Positions 46,385 through 57,172 of a stretch of 64,000 nt of DNA are shown in pieces (the stretch's first letter is position 1; each line of letters opens with the position of its first letter). Below the pieces are notes generated by a model. That model was not told the origin of the DNA. It saw only the letters and a list, made by a program, of their open reading frames with translations, and searched no databases. The position numbers and the translations under genes are program-made. Source of the stretch: Psychrobacter piscatorii. Lineage in GTDB: Bacteria; Pseudomonadota; Gammaproteobacteria; Pseudomonadales; Moraxellaceae. The DNA lies in the NCBI RefSeq assembly GCF_001444505.1, contig NZ_LNDJ01000118.1, positions 1 through 64,000 of the forward strand, read 5' to 3'.

Positions 46385-46737
46385 AATCTATCCTTGAGAA
46401 TTAACGTGGTTATACAATTTAATGAATGACAATCTAGAGAGGTTAGGCAATATTCCTATAATATTTACTTACAGAAAGTTACGTTAGATAATACTTACCT
46501 AACTTTACAATTGCAATAATAATGTTTGACAATTATATACAATTAGTTATATATACATAATAATTCATATATATCTATACAATATATATATTATCAATAT
46601 TTATAGAACTTGTAGAAAAAGCTTTATCAAAAAGAAAATCTTATATACAAATTAATAGCAGACATAAAAAAGCACCCATACGCTCTAAACGTATGGGTGC
46701 TTTTTATGAGTACTTAATTTACGATGAAACCTTATAC
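46385..46737. other. Very AT-rich region upstream of the chemosensory-type operon
   Basis: 353 bases including a stretch (about 46520-46600) of alternating ATAT repeats, likely a curved or easily melted promoter region for the 46384 gene. TATTAT on the minus strand near 46470 is one -10 candidate. The left part of the MFS gene's terminator lies at 46665-46706. Confidence 0.5.
46665..46706 (-). terminator. Terminator of the MFS exporter gene
   Basis: AAGCACCCATACG (to 46682) pairs with CGTATGGGTGCTT (from 46690) around CTCTAAA, with A- and T-runs outside. Confidence 0.92.
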
Positions 46738-47997
46738 TTACTCTGCATCGTCAAGATTTAGGTTACGGTCTATTTGCCAGATTAAAAACGCACCCAAGCT
46801 CATCAGGACAAAAAGTGCAATACCGATTTTTAACACTGGATTGAGAGGGAATAAGTTTAATAATAAACCACCAAAAATACCCACTGAAAACATCAGCGAG
46901 CCTTGCAGCGCGCTTGCCATACCCGCACGCTGCTTTTGAAAAGCCAGCGCAATCGCTGAGGCGTTTGGCTGGGTCAATCCCAAGCCTGCAATACAAAAGA
47001 AAATACACGCCAGCACCAGTGGCAACCAAGCATCGGTCCCCAAAAATATACCGACAAAAAACAACGTGCCTGCAGAGAGCACCTGCATCATCGCACCAAA
47101 GCGCAAGATACTCAAAATACGAAAGCGATTGGTCAACCATTGGTTCAACTGAGTCAAACCAACAAACCCTGCCGCATTCATCCCAAACAACCAGCCAAAG
47201 TGCGTGGCCGAGACGCCATAAGTGTCCATGATTAATTCAGAAGCTGAGCTGATATAGACAAACATCGCACCCATCAACAACCCTCCACCAATCGCTGGAT
47301 AGTTAAAGGTTGGATCTTTTAATAAATCCCAATACTGACTAAGCACCTCTTTTGCAGGACGTACGTTACGATTTTCTTCGGTCAATGTCTCAAAAAAGAA
47401 AAACTTAGTAAGCAATAAATTTAGGGCACCAAAAGCGGCCAAAAACCAGAAAATGGAATGCCAATCAAAAAACTGTAAAAATAGTGCACCAAGCGACGGC
47501 GCTAATATGGGTGCTAAGCCCATGACCAAAATCATAATCGAAAAAGCTTTTGCGGTTTGCTTGGCTGTTAGGCGATCTCGAATGGCGGCTCGGGTCACCA
47601 CTGCCCCTACACAAGCGCCCAATGCCTGCATCGTTCGCCCTACAAATAATACATATTCATTGTCAGTGGTCGCACAAAGAATGGACGCAATCACATATAG
47701 TGTCATACCTATATATAAAGGCTTAACACGACCAACACGATCACTAAAAGGCCCATAAAATAACTGCCCGAATACCAAACCCAAAAAATACGCTGGCACA
47801 GAGTTGGCCATAAATGCCGTAGATACGCCAAAATCATCTGCCATTGATGGTAACGCAGGCAGGTACATATCAATGGATAACGGTCCTACCGCAACCATTA
47901 ATCCTAGCATCATAATCCATGCAACAGGCAGATCAGCAGAACGTACTCGTTCGGCGGTGATAGGTTTATTTGGTAGAGAGGACTTTGGGGCAGACAT
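46738..47997 (-). CDS. MFS multidrug exporter, Bcr/CflA family
   Basis: A 419-residue transporter with 12 membrane helices. Family features: GPLSIDMYLPALPSMADDF in helix 1, the loop 2-3 motif GQLFYGPFSDRVGRVKP, RAAIRDRLTAKQTAKAFSIMILVMGLAPILAPSLG in helices 4-5, and QPNASAIALAFQKQRAGMASALQGSLMF in the C-terminal half. Members expel bicyclomycin, sulfonamides or chloramphenicol by proton antiport; the substrate here is unknown. Monocistronic. Confidence 0.94.
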   Translation of the reverse strand: MSAPKSSLPNKPITAERVRSADLPVAWIMMLGLMVAVGPLSIDMYLPALPSMADDFGVSTAFMANSVPAYFLGLVFGQLFYGPFSDRVGRVKPLYIGMTLYVIASILCATTDNEYVLFVGRTMQALGACVGAVVTRAAIRDRLTAKQTAKAFSIMILVMGLAPILAPSLGALFLQFFDWHSIFWFLAAFGALNLLLTKFFFFETLTEENRNVRPAKEVLSQYWDLLKDPTFNYPAIGGGLLMGAMFVYISSASELIMDTYGVSATHFGWLFGMNAAGFVGLTQLNQWLTNRFRILSILRFGAMMQVLSAGTLFFVGIFLGTDAWLPLVLACIFFCIAGLGLTQPNASAIALAFQKQRAGMASALQGSLMFSVGIFGGLLLNLFPLNPVLKIGIALFVLMSLGAFLIWQIDRNLNLDDAE

Positions 47998-48153
47998 AGT
48001 TAGACCATTTATATAGTGATGATTACTTAAGCGCTTGTAAGATGCATGAAATAGATATTTTTAACGACAATAGTGCATCTTTATCTAAATCTGTGCAAGC
48101 GGACAGTGTTATATCGTGCTGTCCACTCGGATTTCAATAGCCATAAGGGACTA

Positions 48154-48294
48154 ATGAAACAAGCCTTAACAACTAAAAACAATCAACTTAATTTATCAAA
48201 ATATGTCTGGCGTACTTTTAATCTAAGTACTGAGGCCGAAATTGTCTCAGATAAAATCCTTAAGACAATATCTACCAAAATTAAAGAAAGTTAG
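48154..48294 (+). CDS. Possible small protein of 46 residues
   Basis: ATG at 48154 follows AGGGA at about four bases, and the frame runs 46 codons (MKQALTTKNNQLN...), ending four bases into the convergent crotonase gene. Basic, soluble, with no known domain. Coding status uncertain; it could equally be chance. Confidence 0.25.
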   Translation: MKQALTTKNNQLNLSKYVWRTFNLSTEAEIVSDKILKTISTKIKES

Positions 48295-49103
48295 CGGAAC
48301 TGACGTTTGCTAAATACGGTGCTGGCTTGCTTTGCTTTTCTAAGAGCAAGTTTACGATTGCGTCCAAGCATCATCTTAATTTGCCAGATTTTTTCTTTAT
48401 ATAAAGTAGTTGCAGGCTGCTCATACATCGCATTGATTACGCGTTTGCTCGCTAGCACAGCGTCAGGAGAACGCTCAGCAAACTCAGCCGCCAGCTGTCG
48501 TGCTTGCTCAAGCGGCGTCTCACTACAATGACTGATTAATCCTAATTCTTTGCCGTCATTGGCATTAATGATGCGCGCAGTCATGGCAAGCTCTTTGAGA
48601 ACGTCTTCTCGTACCACCCCAAATGCTGATTGCGTCAATCCCATGTCCGGTACCAAACCCCATTTGGCTTCCATAATAGACAGCTGGCAATCCGGATGAC
48701 TAATACGCACATCGCAAGCCAATGCTAGCTGTAGCCCAGCGCCAATACAGTAGCCTTCTAGTACCGCGATGACAGGTACTGGTAGATCACGCCACACCAA
48801 GCAGACACGTTGGAATGAGCTTTGCCAAGGCTTAATCAGCTCCCAAATAGCAAAGACTTGGTTTTTTGGATGGTTTAAATCCCCTAAATCAATACCTGCA
48901 CAGAATGTGCCTTCTGCACCATTTAAAATAACCGCGCGTATCGTTTTGTCTTTGCCAATGCGCTCTGCCACCATAATCAGCTCATCTATGACTTGAAAGC
49001 TCATGGCATTTTTTTTATTTGGACGATTTAAGGTGACCGTTAATATATTGTCTACGACACGCACTTGTAATGTTTCATACTGGTAACTGGCAACCACGTT
49101 CAT
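48291..49103 (-). CDS. Enoyl-CoA hydratase/isomerase family protein
   Basis: A 270-residue crotonase-fold protein. VTLNRPNKKNAMSFQ near the N-terminus, the oxyanion loop GTFCAGIDLGDL, VIAVLEGYCIGAGLQLALACDVRI, and LSIMEAKWGLVPDMG, where the Glu and Asp positions fit catalytic residues of the family. The residue set between hydratase and isomerase is not clear enough to name the reaction. It stands alone, not in a beta-oxidation operon. AAGGAT precedes the ATG. Confidence 0.9.
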   Translation of the reverse strand: MNVVASYQYETLQVRVVDNILTVTLNRPNKKNAMSFQVIDELIMVAERIGKDKTIRAVILNGAEGTFCAGIDLGDLNHPKNQVFAIWELIKPWQSSFQRVCLVWRDLPVPVIAVLEGYCIGAGLQLALACDVRISHPDCQLSIMEAKWGLVPDMGLTQSAFGVVREDVLKELAMTARIINANDGKELGLISHCSETPLEQARQLAAEFAERSPDAVLASKRVINAMYEQPATTLYKEKIWQIKMMLGRNRKLALRKAKQASTVFSKRQFR

Positions 49104-49312
49104 AATAATCCTTATTAATGAATAAAATAACTATAGTAATGATGGTCACAATATTAGCAGGCTTAACCCTACTCTACCGTAGCAATAACTGACTGCTACG
49201 ATACTGTATCAAGCGTCTGCCTTTTAATATTCACACATTATCTGGCTGCTAGTGATCGGTATCGTATGCAATTCACTTATTACATCGCATAATAACGGTC
49301 CGATTACCTGCT

Positions 49313-52300
49313 CTAAATCATTTTCCACGTCATGTCATTTTCGCTCAAACGATGATAGTTGAGCTGAGGGTAAGCCGATAAATCCACGTTTTGTAAATTA
49401 TTCAGTGCGGTAAGTAGTGCCTCATAATATGGCTCAATCATTGCAAACTGGGCAGGCGTGGTATGTTGGACATTCAATAAACACTTATCTTCTAAGTCTT
49501 GGCTGGCCTGACGAAGCTGCGGTACTCCTGTATAACGGCTACCGCCCAAAATACGATGGGCAATTTGTGCCAGCAGATTACGATCTCGAGCTTCCCAAGC
49601 TTGAGTCAATGCTTGCCTCTCCTCATTGATAGTGTCAATCATCATAATGATCAGCTTCGCTGCCAAATCAGGTTTGTTCGCTGAGCGGGTAAGTGCATCT
49701 TGCCAATCTAAAATTTTAGTGGCATTGAGGCTATTTTGCTGATGATGCAGATCGGCTTGCTCATAGACTCTTTTGTCCATATTTGCTGTGACGTCATCAG
49801 AAGGATCGTCCAGCTCTGTCGGTAGATGCAGCAATGAGTCTTGCCCCTGCTTATGTAAGCGTAAGCTCTCGTAGCGTGGCTGATTTTCACGAGTGGCTTC
49901 TCGTCGATAGTCGTCACGAGGTTGACTGTCACGTAGATAGTCGTCGCGTATTTTTTTCAGTGATAATGGTCGAGTGACTTTTGGCGGTTCTGTGATTTCA
50001 TTCCTATTACGAACGCTTTCATTGTCTCTGGCGATCGGATAAGTCGCCGTTTTTGATTCTGTAGGCGGTATTGAGAGTTCTGTGAAATCTGAATTTGTGG
50101 CGTCAATGCTTTGCGAGTGCGTACGCTGCGAGTCAATAGTTTGCGGCTCAGAGGTCTGTAAGCCCGTGTCAGGTAATGCCGTTATTTGCGGCGTGGTGTT
50201 TTGGCGTCCTAACCATTTCTGTAGCACTTGTAACAATTGAGGTTGACTGATGGGCTTACCGACGTAGTCGTTGATACCACTGGCGATCAGCTTGTCGCGC
50301 TCATCCGCTAGGCCATGGGCTGTCAAGGCGATAATAGGAATACGACTATCCGTAGCCTCAATATTGCGAATTTGCTTGGCTGCTTCATGACCTGACATGC
50401 GCGGCATTTGGATATCCATAAATATCAAATCAATATGATTTTTAACTTGAGTAGCTGTTTTATCGTCATTTGCGCTCTCTTCAGCATACAGGGATGTGCT
50501 GGATTTTTTATTGACCTCATCGCGTGTTTCCGCTTTTGAGAGTTGCGTTTTACTCGATAGACTTTGCTTATCATTTTTAGCAGATTTGACATTTTTGGTT
50601 TGCTGCTTGCTGATAATCTCTATGGCATCAAAGCCGCTACTCGCTGTAATGACTTGTATGCCAAGCTCGCTCAATAGCGCATCAAGTACCAATAGATTTG
50701 GCAGATGATCATCAACTGCCAGCACGGTAATCCCTTTCCAGCGCGGCTCTTGCAAACTCTTTGGCATACTGCGATTTTGTGTATCAAGCATTGCGTATAG
50801 CTGTCTTTTGTCCAATGGCTCATACAAGATATTGGCTTGATAGCGGTTAAGCAGCGCTTGGTTAGCCGCCACTTGATAGCCAAACACAGCAAGTTTGCCT
50901 TGATAATGGAGACGGATTTGCTTGAGTAACGCCATCATATCGTCTTGCGTGTCATCATCGACGATGACCCAATCCCAAAAGTTGCCATGCTCTTTGAGTG
51001 ACTCAAGCACCCCTGGTAATGAATTGGCTTGGGTGAGCTTAATCGGCAAGTACTGCAAGCTGGCCTTCAGCACTTGTATTGAGGCGGTATGACTGATCCA
51101 AACCAAGACGTTGAACTCATCTGTCTCGCTTGCAAGCGGTGCCAATACTGGCAGCTCAATGGTCTGACCAGTTGGTGCCTCTAGCACATCGACATGGGCT
51201 GGCATGCGAAACCAAAACGTCGCGCCTTGATTGGCGATGTTCTCTTGAGCATTGTCATGAAAGCCAATATCGCCGCCCATGAGACGCGTTAATTGCTTGG
51301 AGATAACCAGCCCCAGCCCCGTACCACCATATTGGCGCGTGATTGACGGATCACCTTGGCTAAAGCTCTGAAACAGCATTTTTTGGTCAGCAAGCGAAAT
51401 GCCTTTACCACTGTCTTGCACACTGATCATCAGATAGTTATCACGGTGATCATCCAAGCTGACCCGTACGACCACATCACCACTGTCTGTGAATTTGATG
51501 GCATTCCCCACGATATTGGTCAATACCTGCTTGAGGCGCAGCGCATCGCCATTGATACGCATGGGCACATCGTTATAGAACAATACAGCCATACGTAGAC
51601 CTTTCTCCGCAGAGACAGGAGAGAGCATATCAACCACATCATAAATGGTGTCATACAGATCAAACTCATGACGATCAAGCACCAACTTGCCCGCCTCAAT
51701 CTTAGAAAAATCCAAAACATCATTGACCAAAGCAAGTAGGTGAGCTGAGGATTTGCGGATAGTCTGTACGTATAAATCCTGTTCAGGATTGAGCTCACCG
51801 TGACGCGCCAACAAGTTAATAAAGCCATCGATACTGTTCAATGGTGTGCGTAGCTCGTGGCTGATGTTGGCCAAAAATGCGGATTTGGCTTGGCTGGTCG
51901 AGATGGCAGCATCACGCGCATTTCGAATAGAGATGTTTTGCATTTCCATCTCATCAAATGCCAAACGCAGATCGTCTTCGGTTTGCTCGGCATGATCCTT
52001 AAGCTCTTGAAAACTTCTATGGAGGCGACGAAATGTCTTGACCAAATCTTGCTGTAATAAATTAAGCTCACCATCTGACTCTACTGGTACAGGCTGATAT
52101 AAGTTATCAACATGGGTACGTTGTAATTGCAAACGCAGCTCATAGATAGGTGCAATCCAACGCTTTGAGTAAATATTTAAGCTGAGTAATAAAATCAGAA
52201 TGGTAAACAGACCGGTAATCACCAGCGCCATCGCGATACGATAACGGGCGATATAAAGTGGCTCATTGTCCATATCGACCAGTAGCCACAACGTCTGCCC

Positions 52301-52783
52301 CTCAAACTCACCCAACACGCTGCCATATGCCGTGCCTACAGGCGTTGGTTTTTGCGATAAAAACTTTGCTGAGTCACTGATTAGCGGCCATTTCTCGTTC
52401 AGACCATAGCCTACGGTCGCCAATACTTGATTGCCTTCATTGATAACAGCAATACGCTGTACATGCTGCTCAGACTGCATACGCCCGAGTTTATCCTGTA
52501 TGCTTTCGAGCGTTGTCATTGCACTTTGTGATGCCTCATCTGTGTTGCTTTTTGCTTGCTGACGTTCTTGCTCCAACAAATCAGGAATCAGCTCTGCAAT
52601 GACTGGTGTATAACGAATCAATACCGCCTCAGCCAGTGCCTCTTGCTCTGAATCGCTCGCACGCATGGTTTCGTGAAATACCAAAATACCCCCTACCGCC
52701 GCCAACACGCAGATGGGTAAAAACACCAATAGGATCAGCTGCCCATAGGCACTGCTGGTATTGAAACGTTTTTTATATGCCAT
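49313..52783 (-). CDS. gacS: Hybrid sensor kinase GacS/BarA
   Basis: A 1156-residue inner-membrane kinase heading the Gac/Rsm (BarA/UvrY) pathway. Helix 1 (about 15-35), periplasmic sensor, helix 2 (about 183-205), linker, kinase core with His 309 (ISHELRTPLNS), ATPase motifs (DSGKGI, GGTGLGLVIS), a degenerate receiver (about 556-666), a true receiver with Asp 790 (LIFMDIQMPRMSG), and a C-terminal HPt with His 1076 (IAHRILGGSRYTGV). The true receiver is interrupted by about 55 polar residues (728-782), and a further 150-residue Ser/Thr/Arg-rich linker precedes the HPt. It is divergent from cysM, as in pseudomonads where gacS, cysM, rlmD and relA are neighbours. Confidence 0.93.
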   Translation of the reverse strand: MAYKKRFNTSSAYGQLILLVFLPICVLAAVGGILVFHETMRASDSEQEALAEAVLIRYTPVIAELIPDLLEQERQQAKSNTDEASQSAMTTLESIQDKLGRMQSEQHVQRIAVINEGNQVLATVGYGLNEKWPLISDSAKFLSQKPTPVGTAYGSVLGEFEGQTLWLLVDMDNEPLYIARYRIAMALVITGLFTILILLLSLNIYSKRWIAPIYELRLQLQRTHVDNLYQPVPVESDGELNLLQQDLVKTFRRLHRSFQELKDHAEQTEDDLRLAFDEMEMQNISIRNARDAAISTSQAKSAFLANISHELRTPLNSIDGFINLLARHGELNPEQDLYVQTIRKSSAHLLALVNDVLDFSKIEAGKLVLDRHEFDLYDTIYDVVDMLSPVSAEKGLRMAVLFYNDVPMRINGDALRLKQVLTNIVGNAIKFTDSGDVVVRVSLDDHRDNYLMISVQDSGKGISLADQKMLFQSFSQGDPSITRQYGGTGLGLVISKQLTRLMGGDIGFHDNAQENIANQGATFWFRMPAHVDVLEAPTGQTIELPVLAPLASETDEFNVLVWISHTASIQVLKASLQYLPIKLTQANSLPGVLESLKEHGNFWDWVIVDDDTQDDMMALLKQIRLHYQGKLAVFGYQVAANQALLNRYQANILYEPLDKRQLYAMLDTQNRSMPKSLQEPRWKGITVLAVDDHLPNLLVLDALLSELGIQVITASSGFDAIEIISKQQTKNVKSAKNDKQSLSSKTQLSKAETRDEVNKKSSTSLYAEESANDDKTATQVKNHIDLIFMDIQMPRMSGHEAAKQIRNIEATDSRIPIIALTAHGLADERDKLIASGINDYVGKPISQPQLLQVLQKWLGRQNTTPQITALPDTGLQTSEPQTIDSQRTHSQSIDATNSDFTELSIPPTESKTATYPIARDNESVRNRNEITEPPKVTRPLSLKKIRDDYLRDSQPRDDYRREATRENQPRYESLRLHKQGQDSLLHLPTELDDPSDDVTANMDKRVYEQADLHHQQNSLNATKILDWQDALTRSANKPDLAAKLIIMMIDTINEERQALTQAWEARDRNLLAQIAHRILGGSRYTGVPQLRQASQDLEDKCLLNVQHTTPAQFAMIEPYYEALLTALNNLQNVDLSAYPQLNYHRLSENDMTWKMI

Positions 52784-53348
52784 GCTCGCTCTACTCTCTA
52801 CTCTCTACGAAAATGCTGTCTGTGAATTTTGTTACGGTCTCTACGCTACCATAAAAAATGCTTAAGCTTGCTAGCTTGTTTTTTAATGATACGCCTTTTA
52901 TGGCTCAAGATTATCTTAACAGGATTCTATAAATCGCGTTTACCCATTCAAGGTGAATGAAACACAAACTTTGACCAATATGGCTTTAAGCAAACCTAAC
53001 AAATATACATACGTTACTAAACGGCATGGTTGCGGCACCATAAAACCTGCTTTTGTCCCTAAAAAAATTGCCAGTAAAAGGCGCTTTCATCAAGTATTAT
53101 TCTTTTATGCAATAAGCGCAGCTAGCAACAAAATGATATAATGACGCAACTTTTTATTTGCCAGAATAGATGGTTTACCCTCATGATGAATGAGAGCGTA
53201 CGCTACTGCCGTTAAGTTTTGGTTTATCTGTCACTATAAGCCAATACACAAAACGCTTGTCTCAAATGATGATCAGACAATAAAAAATAGTGATTCGATC
53301 ACAGCCTATCGCCCAAAAAATATTTTAGAAAATAAATAAGGATTTCTT
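52784..53348. other. Divergent gacS/cysM promoter region
   Basis: 565 bases. TATAAT at 53137-53142 is a good plus-strand -10 without an obvious -35. A 62-codon frame starting with GTG at 52953 is not convincing. No RNA gene is recognised. Confidence 0.45.
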
Positions 53349-54332
53349 ATGTCCGCAACGGCCATGTCAAACGCTAACTTTATCACTCAAGTCACCACGC
53401 TTGCCGATTGTGTCGGTCAAACGCCACTGGTTAAATTGCAGCGCCTACCTGAACAAGAGCATATCGAAAATGGCGCCACATTATTAGCCAAATTAGAAGG
53501 CAATAATCCCGCAGGCTCTGTAAAGGATCGCCCTGCTTTTAATATGATTTATCAAGCAGAGCAGCGCGGTGATATCAGACCCGGCGATACATTGATTGAA
53601 GCCACTAGCGGCAATACTGGCATTGCATTAGCCATGGTCGCGGCGATGCGCGGCTATCCAATGACATTACTGATGCCAACCAACTCTACTCAAGAGCGTA
53701 AAGACGCCATGATTGCTTACGGCGCGACGTTGATTGAAGTCGATGAAGGCATGGAAGCGGCACGCGATTTGGCATTGCAGATGCAAGCCGATGGTAAAGG
53801 CATCGTACTGGATCAGTTTAATAATCCTGACAATAGCCAAGCGCATTACCTGACTACAGGGCCTGAGCTGTGGGCGCAAACTGACGGTAAAATCACCCAT
53901 TTTATTAGCTCCATGGGCACCACTGGCACCATCACTGGTGTCTCACGTTATTTGAAAGAACAAAATCCAGACGTCAAAATCATTGGTTTGCAGCCTGATG
54001 AAGACGCTTCTATTGCTGGCATCCGCCGTTGGCCTGCTGCATATATGCCGGGTATTTTTGACGCAGACTTGGTCGATGAGATCATGGATGTCGATCAGCG
54101 TATCGCTGAAGTCTACATGCGCAAACTGGCAAAAACTGAAGGTATTTTTGCTGGAGTGTCCTCAGGTGCAGCGGCATGGGCAGCAACGCAAGTCGCCAAA
54201 AATAATCCTGATGCCGTCATTGCCTTTATCGTCTGTGATCGTGGAGACCGTTATTTATCGACAGGTTTATACAATGTTGATGACAGTCATATCGATAATG
54301 ATGCAGATAACGCAGCTATAGTAAGCTTATAA
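53349..54332 (+). CDS. cysM: Cysteine synthase B (O-acetylserine sulfhydrylase)
   Basis: A 327-residue PLP enzyme making cysteine from O-acetylserine and sulfide or thiosulfate. PLP-Lys lies in NPAGSVKDRPAF, phosphate loop EATSGNTGIALAM, SSMGTTGTITGVSRYL, and the CysM-specific GIRRWPAAYMPGIF. AAGGAT precedes the ATG. The exonuclease gene follows after 16 bases, so the two share a transcript. Confidence 0.96.
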   Translation: MSATAMSNANFITQVTTLADCVGQTPLVKLQRLPEQEHIENGATLLAKLEGNNPAGSVKDRPAFNMIYQAEQRGDIRPGDTLIEATSGNTGIALAMVAAMRGYPMTLLMPTNSTQERKDAMIAYGATLIEVDEGMEAARDLALQMQADGKGIVLDQFNNPDNSQAHYLTTGPELWAQTDGKITHFISSMGTTGTITGVSRYLKEQNPDVKIIGLQPDEDASIAGIRRWPAAYMPGIFDADLVDEIMDVDQRIAEVYMRKLAKTEGIFAGVSSGAAAWAATQVAKNNPDAVIAFIVCDRGDRYLSTGLYNVDDSHIDNDADNAAIVSL

Positions 54333-54348
54333 AAATGCAGGATTCTTT

Positions 54349-55173
54349 ATGTCACAAGCTCTACCGTCCGACCCTATACTAGTTTTCGATATCGAGACGG
54401 TCGCCGATATCGATGGCGCACGGCGTATCTATCCACAATTGGCCGATCTTAATGATGCAGATACGTTGAGCGCGTTAACGGCGATACGCACCCAAGAAGC
54501 AGGACACGATTTTATGCGCTTGCCATTGCAGCGCATTGTCTGTATTTCCGCTTTATATATCAAAGATGGCAAGTTATCGCTATTTTCATTGACCGCGGAT
54601 AAGTTTAGCGAAAAAGACATTCTTGCCAAGTTTTTTCGGGCATTCAATGATCTTGAGACCTTGCCACAACTCATCAGCTGGAATGGTTCAGGCTTTGACA
54701 TACCTGTGCTGATATATCGCGCTATGCAGTATGATTTGTCAGCGCCATGGTTATTTGAAGAAGGCGACCGTATCAAAAATATGCGCTTTGACAATTATGT
54801 CAATCGCTTCCATACACGTCATCTTGATTTGATGGACAGATTTAGTCAGTACGGTGCCAGTCGCCGCGAGGCCATGGATATCGTCGCCAGTTTATATGGA
54901 TTACCGGGCAAAACTGACGTTGATGGTAGCATGGTGGGCGCGCTCGTCAGTAGTGGTGATTGGCAGACACTCTCCATCTATTGTGAGTCTGATGTGATGA
55001 ACACTTGGCTCATCTATCTTCGTTGGCTACGTCTGACAGGAAAGCTGTCCTCACCAGATTTTGATGCGTGGCAACAGCAGAGCTACGACTATCTAGCACA
55101 ATATACCCAAGCCGATGGTAGTCCACGACATCAAGAGTTCATTGCTGACTGGTCATCGGCACCCAAATTATAG
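54349..55173 (+). CDS. Predicted 3'-5' exonuclease of the PolB-like (DNA_pol_B_exo2) family
   Basis: A 274-residue DnaQ-fold protein with the acidic residues in order: FDIETVAD (Asp, Glu), LISWNGSGFDIPVL (Asp), and YCESDVMNTWLIYLRW (Asp). Resembles the exonuclease domain of family B polymerases but has no polymerase part. Substrate unknown. It is the usual neighbour between cysM and rlmD in relatives, and AGGAT-type site and 16-base spacing indicate an operon. Confidence 0.9.
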   Translation: MSQALPSDPILVFDIETVADIDGARRIYPQLADLNDADTLSALTAIRTQEAGHDFMRLPLQRIVCISALYIKDGKLSLFSLTADKFSEKDILAKFFRAFNDLETLPQLISWNGSGFDIPVLIYRAMQYDLSAPWLFEEGDRIKNMRFDNYVNRFHTRHLDLMDRFSQYGASRREAMDIVASLYGLPGKTDVDGSMVGALVSSGDWQTLSIYCESDVMNTWLIYLRWLRLTGKLSSPDFDAWQQQSYDYLAQYTQADGSPRHQEFIADWSSAPKL

Positions 55174-55235
55174 AAACCGTATTATCAGCAGTTTGTTATT
55201 CTCCTCTTATAGTTATTTATTATTAAGGCAGGTTT

Positions 55236-56792
55236 ATGCAACCCACCGATTCCAAAACGTCGACAGCAACTGATGCGACACCGCAAAACAATGTTACTCA
55301 AACGAATGATAGCCAAAAGATTGCTATTCCGCCCAGCAAGAAGAAATCTAAGCCATCATCAAAAACGCGCCGCCGTCTAAAAGACGCAGAGCCGATTCCT
55401 TTTACCGTTGATAGATTGTCGCATGACGGTCGCGGTGTTGCCATCTATGGCAATGGTTTTGGGGTTGATGATGGCCATGCTGAAGACAAGCATGGCAAAA
55501 CAGTCTTTGTCAGTTTTGCGTTGCCAGGTGAAAGCGCCTTGGTCAAAATAACCAATAGCCGTGCCAGTTTTGAGGAAGGCGATGCTATAGAGGTTACTGC
55601 CAACCCCAATCCAGAGCGCGCAGTGCCACCTTGTCCACATTTTGGCGTCTGCGGCGGCTGCAACTTGCAGCACTGGGAGCCAGAGGCACAGATAAACTTT
55701 AAGCAGTCCGTACTTGCTGAGATGCTCATGCATCAAGCCAATGTAGAACCTGATAACTGGCTAGCACCTGTCGTAGGTGATCGTCTTGGCTATCGCACCA
55801 AGGCTCGTCTAGGCGTGCGCTATGTCGTCAAAAAAGAAACCGCGCTGGTCGGCTTTCGTGAGCGCTCAAGTAACTTTTTGGCAGAGCTCAATGAGTGCCA
55901 TATCTTAGACCCACGCATCGGTTTTGAGATTGAGAACTTAAAGACGCTCATCAGCACGCTAAAGAGCCGTGACAAGATTGCTCAGCTTGAGCTTGCGATG
56001 GGTGAGCAATTGCCAGAATTGCCTGACGGCAATCAACCTGTTGCACTAATCGTGCGTCACTTAGAGCCGCTGTCAGAGGCTGATATAGACAAATTAAAAG
56101 CATTCTTTGCAGCGCGCAATTGGCAGCTATATCTACAGTCAAAAGGCGCTGATAGTATTGAACGTATCGCTTTGACAGAGGCAGATGATCTAAGCGAGCA
56201 GTTCGGTCGCTTGTATTATCAACTGCCAGAATATGATTTGACCTTTGAATTTATTCCTACTGACTTTACCCAAGTCAATTTATCTGTCAATCGCCAAATG
56301 ACTAAGCTGGCTTGCGACTTATTAGATTTAAAAGCAGGTGAGCGAGTACTGGATCTGTTTAGTGGTTTGGGTAATTTTAGCCTGCCGCTAGCACGTCTTG
56401 TTGGTGAAACAGGTTCTGTGGTGGGTGTCGAAGGTAGTGAGGCCATGACCAAGCGTGCGGCTGACAATGCTCGTCGTAACGGTATCAGCAATACTGAATT
56501 TTATAGTCAAGATTTGACAAAAGATTGCACTGACAAACCTTGGGCCAATCAGGGTTTTGACGCCTTACTCATCGACCCCCCGCGCTCTGGTGCTTGGGAG
56601 ATTATGCAGTATTTGCCAAAATTCAACGCTGAGCGTATCGTCTACGTTTCTTGTAATCCAGCAACCCTCGCCCGCGATACCAAAGCATTACTAGAGCAAG
56701 GGTATCGCTTGACGCATGCGGGTGTCATGGATATGTTCTGCCATACTGGACACGTCGAGTCTATCGCTCGTTTTGAAAAAGTAGACAGCTGA
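55236..56792 (+). CDS. rlmD: 23S rRNA (uracil-1939-C5)-methyltransferase
   Basis: Methylates U1939 of 23S rRNA. The 518-residue protein has a Lys-rich, Ser/Thr N-terminal tail (about 1-50), a TRAM domain, an iron-sulfur site ([15 protein letters not shown] plus Cys in LNECHIL), the SAM fold ([17 protein letters not shown]), the TRNA-type Asp-Pro-Pro ([10 protein letters not shown]), and the catalytic Cys in [13 protein letters not shown]. Ends with VESIARFEK, typical of the family. Confidence 0.96.
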   Translation: MQPTDSKTSTATDATPQNNVTQTNDSQKIAIPPSKKKSKPSSKTRRRLKDAEPIPFTVDRLSHDGRGVAIYGNGFGVDDGHAEDKHGKTVFVSFALPGESALVKITNSRASFEEGDAIEVTANPNPERAVPPCPHFGVCGGCNLQHWEPEAQINFKQSVLAEMLMHQANVEPDNWLAPVVGDRLGYRTKARLGVRYVVKKETALVGFRERSSNFLAELNECHILDPRIGFEIENLKTLISTLKSRDKIAQLELAMGEQLPELPDGNQPVALIVRHLEPLSEADIDKLKAFFAARNWQLYLQSKGADSIERIALTEADDLSEQFGRLYYQLPEYDLTFEFIPTDFTQVNLSVNRQMTKLACDLLDLKAGERVLDLFSGLGNFSLPLARLVGETGSVVGVEGSEAMTKRAADNARRNGISNTEFYSQDLTKDCTDKPWANQGFDALLIDPPRSGAWEIMQYLPKFNAERIVYVSCNPATLARDTKALLEQGYRLTHAGVMDMFCHTGHVESIARFEKVDS

Positions 56793-57172
56793 TTTTTATA
56801 CGTATCTTATGATTCGTAATAGCCTCTTAAGTAGCCGTATTATGACCGCAACACTGAATCCAAGCTTGGATAATATTTTGCCTATAACTCACGGCTATTT
56901 CACATAATTAACCACAGTCATTACAGAGCCTCGCTTGATTTGTCCTTTCAAAGTGAGATAATAGTAAACAATCTGCTTATACTGTATATCGCCGTATAAG
57001 CAGCACTTGTACTCGTAGCTTTATATATTTTACGCGCATTTTATGGCTGCTAAAAATAAGATTTTTAGCAGTTGTATTGGTTTATAGCTGGCACTTTATG
57101 AATCGTTCATTCAGAGTGTGTGCATAGTAGATGAGGTTATAATCAATTCAAAATAGCTAAGAGGAGTCGGCT
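56793..57172. other. rlmD-relA spacer with two hairpins
   Basis: 380 bases. CTGCTTATAC (56973-56982) pairs with GTATAAGCAG (56994-57003), and CTGCTAAAAAT (57047-57057) pairs with ATTTTTAGCAG (57061-57071). Both could lie in a relA leader or end the rlmD transcript; neither has a clean U-run. No gene seen. Confidence 0.5.

Noticed and set aside
52953..53141. 62-codon frame upstream of cysM
   Set aside because: GTG start, basic random-looking sequence, no ribosome site; the region more likely holds gacS and cysM promoters.
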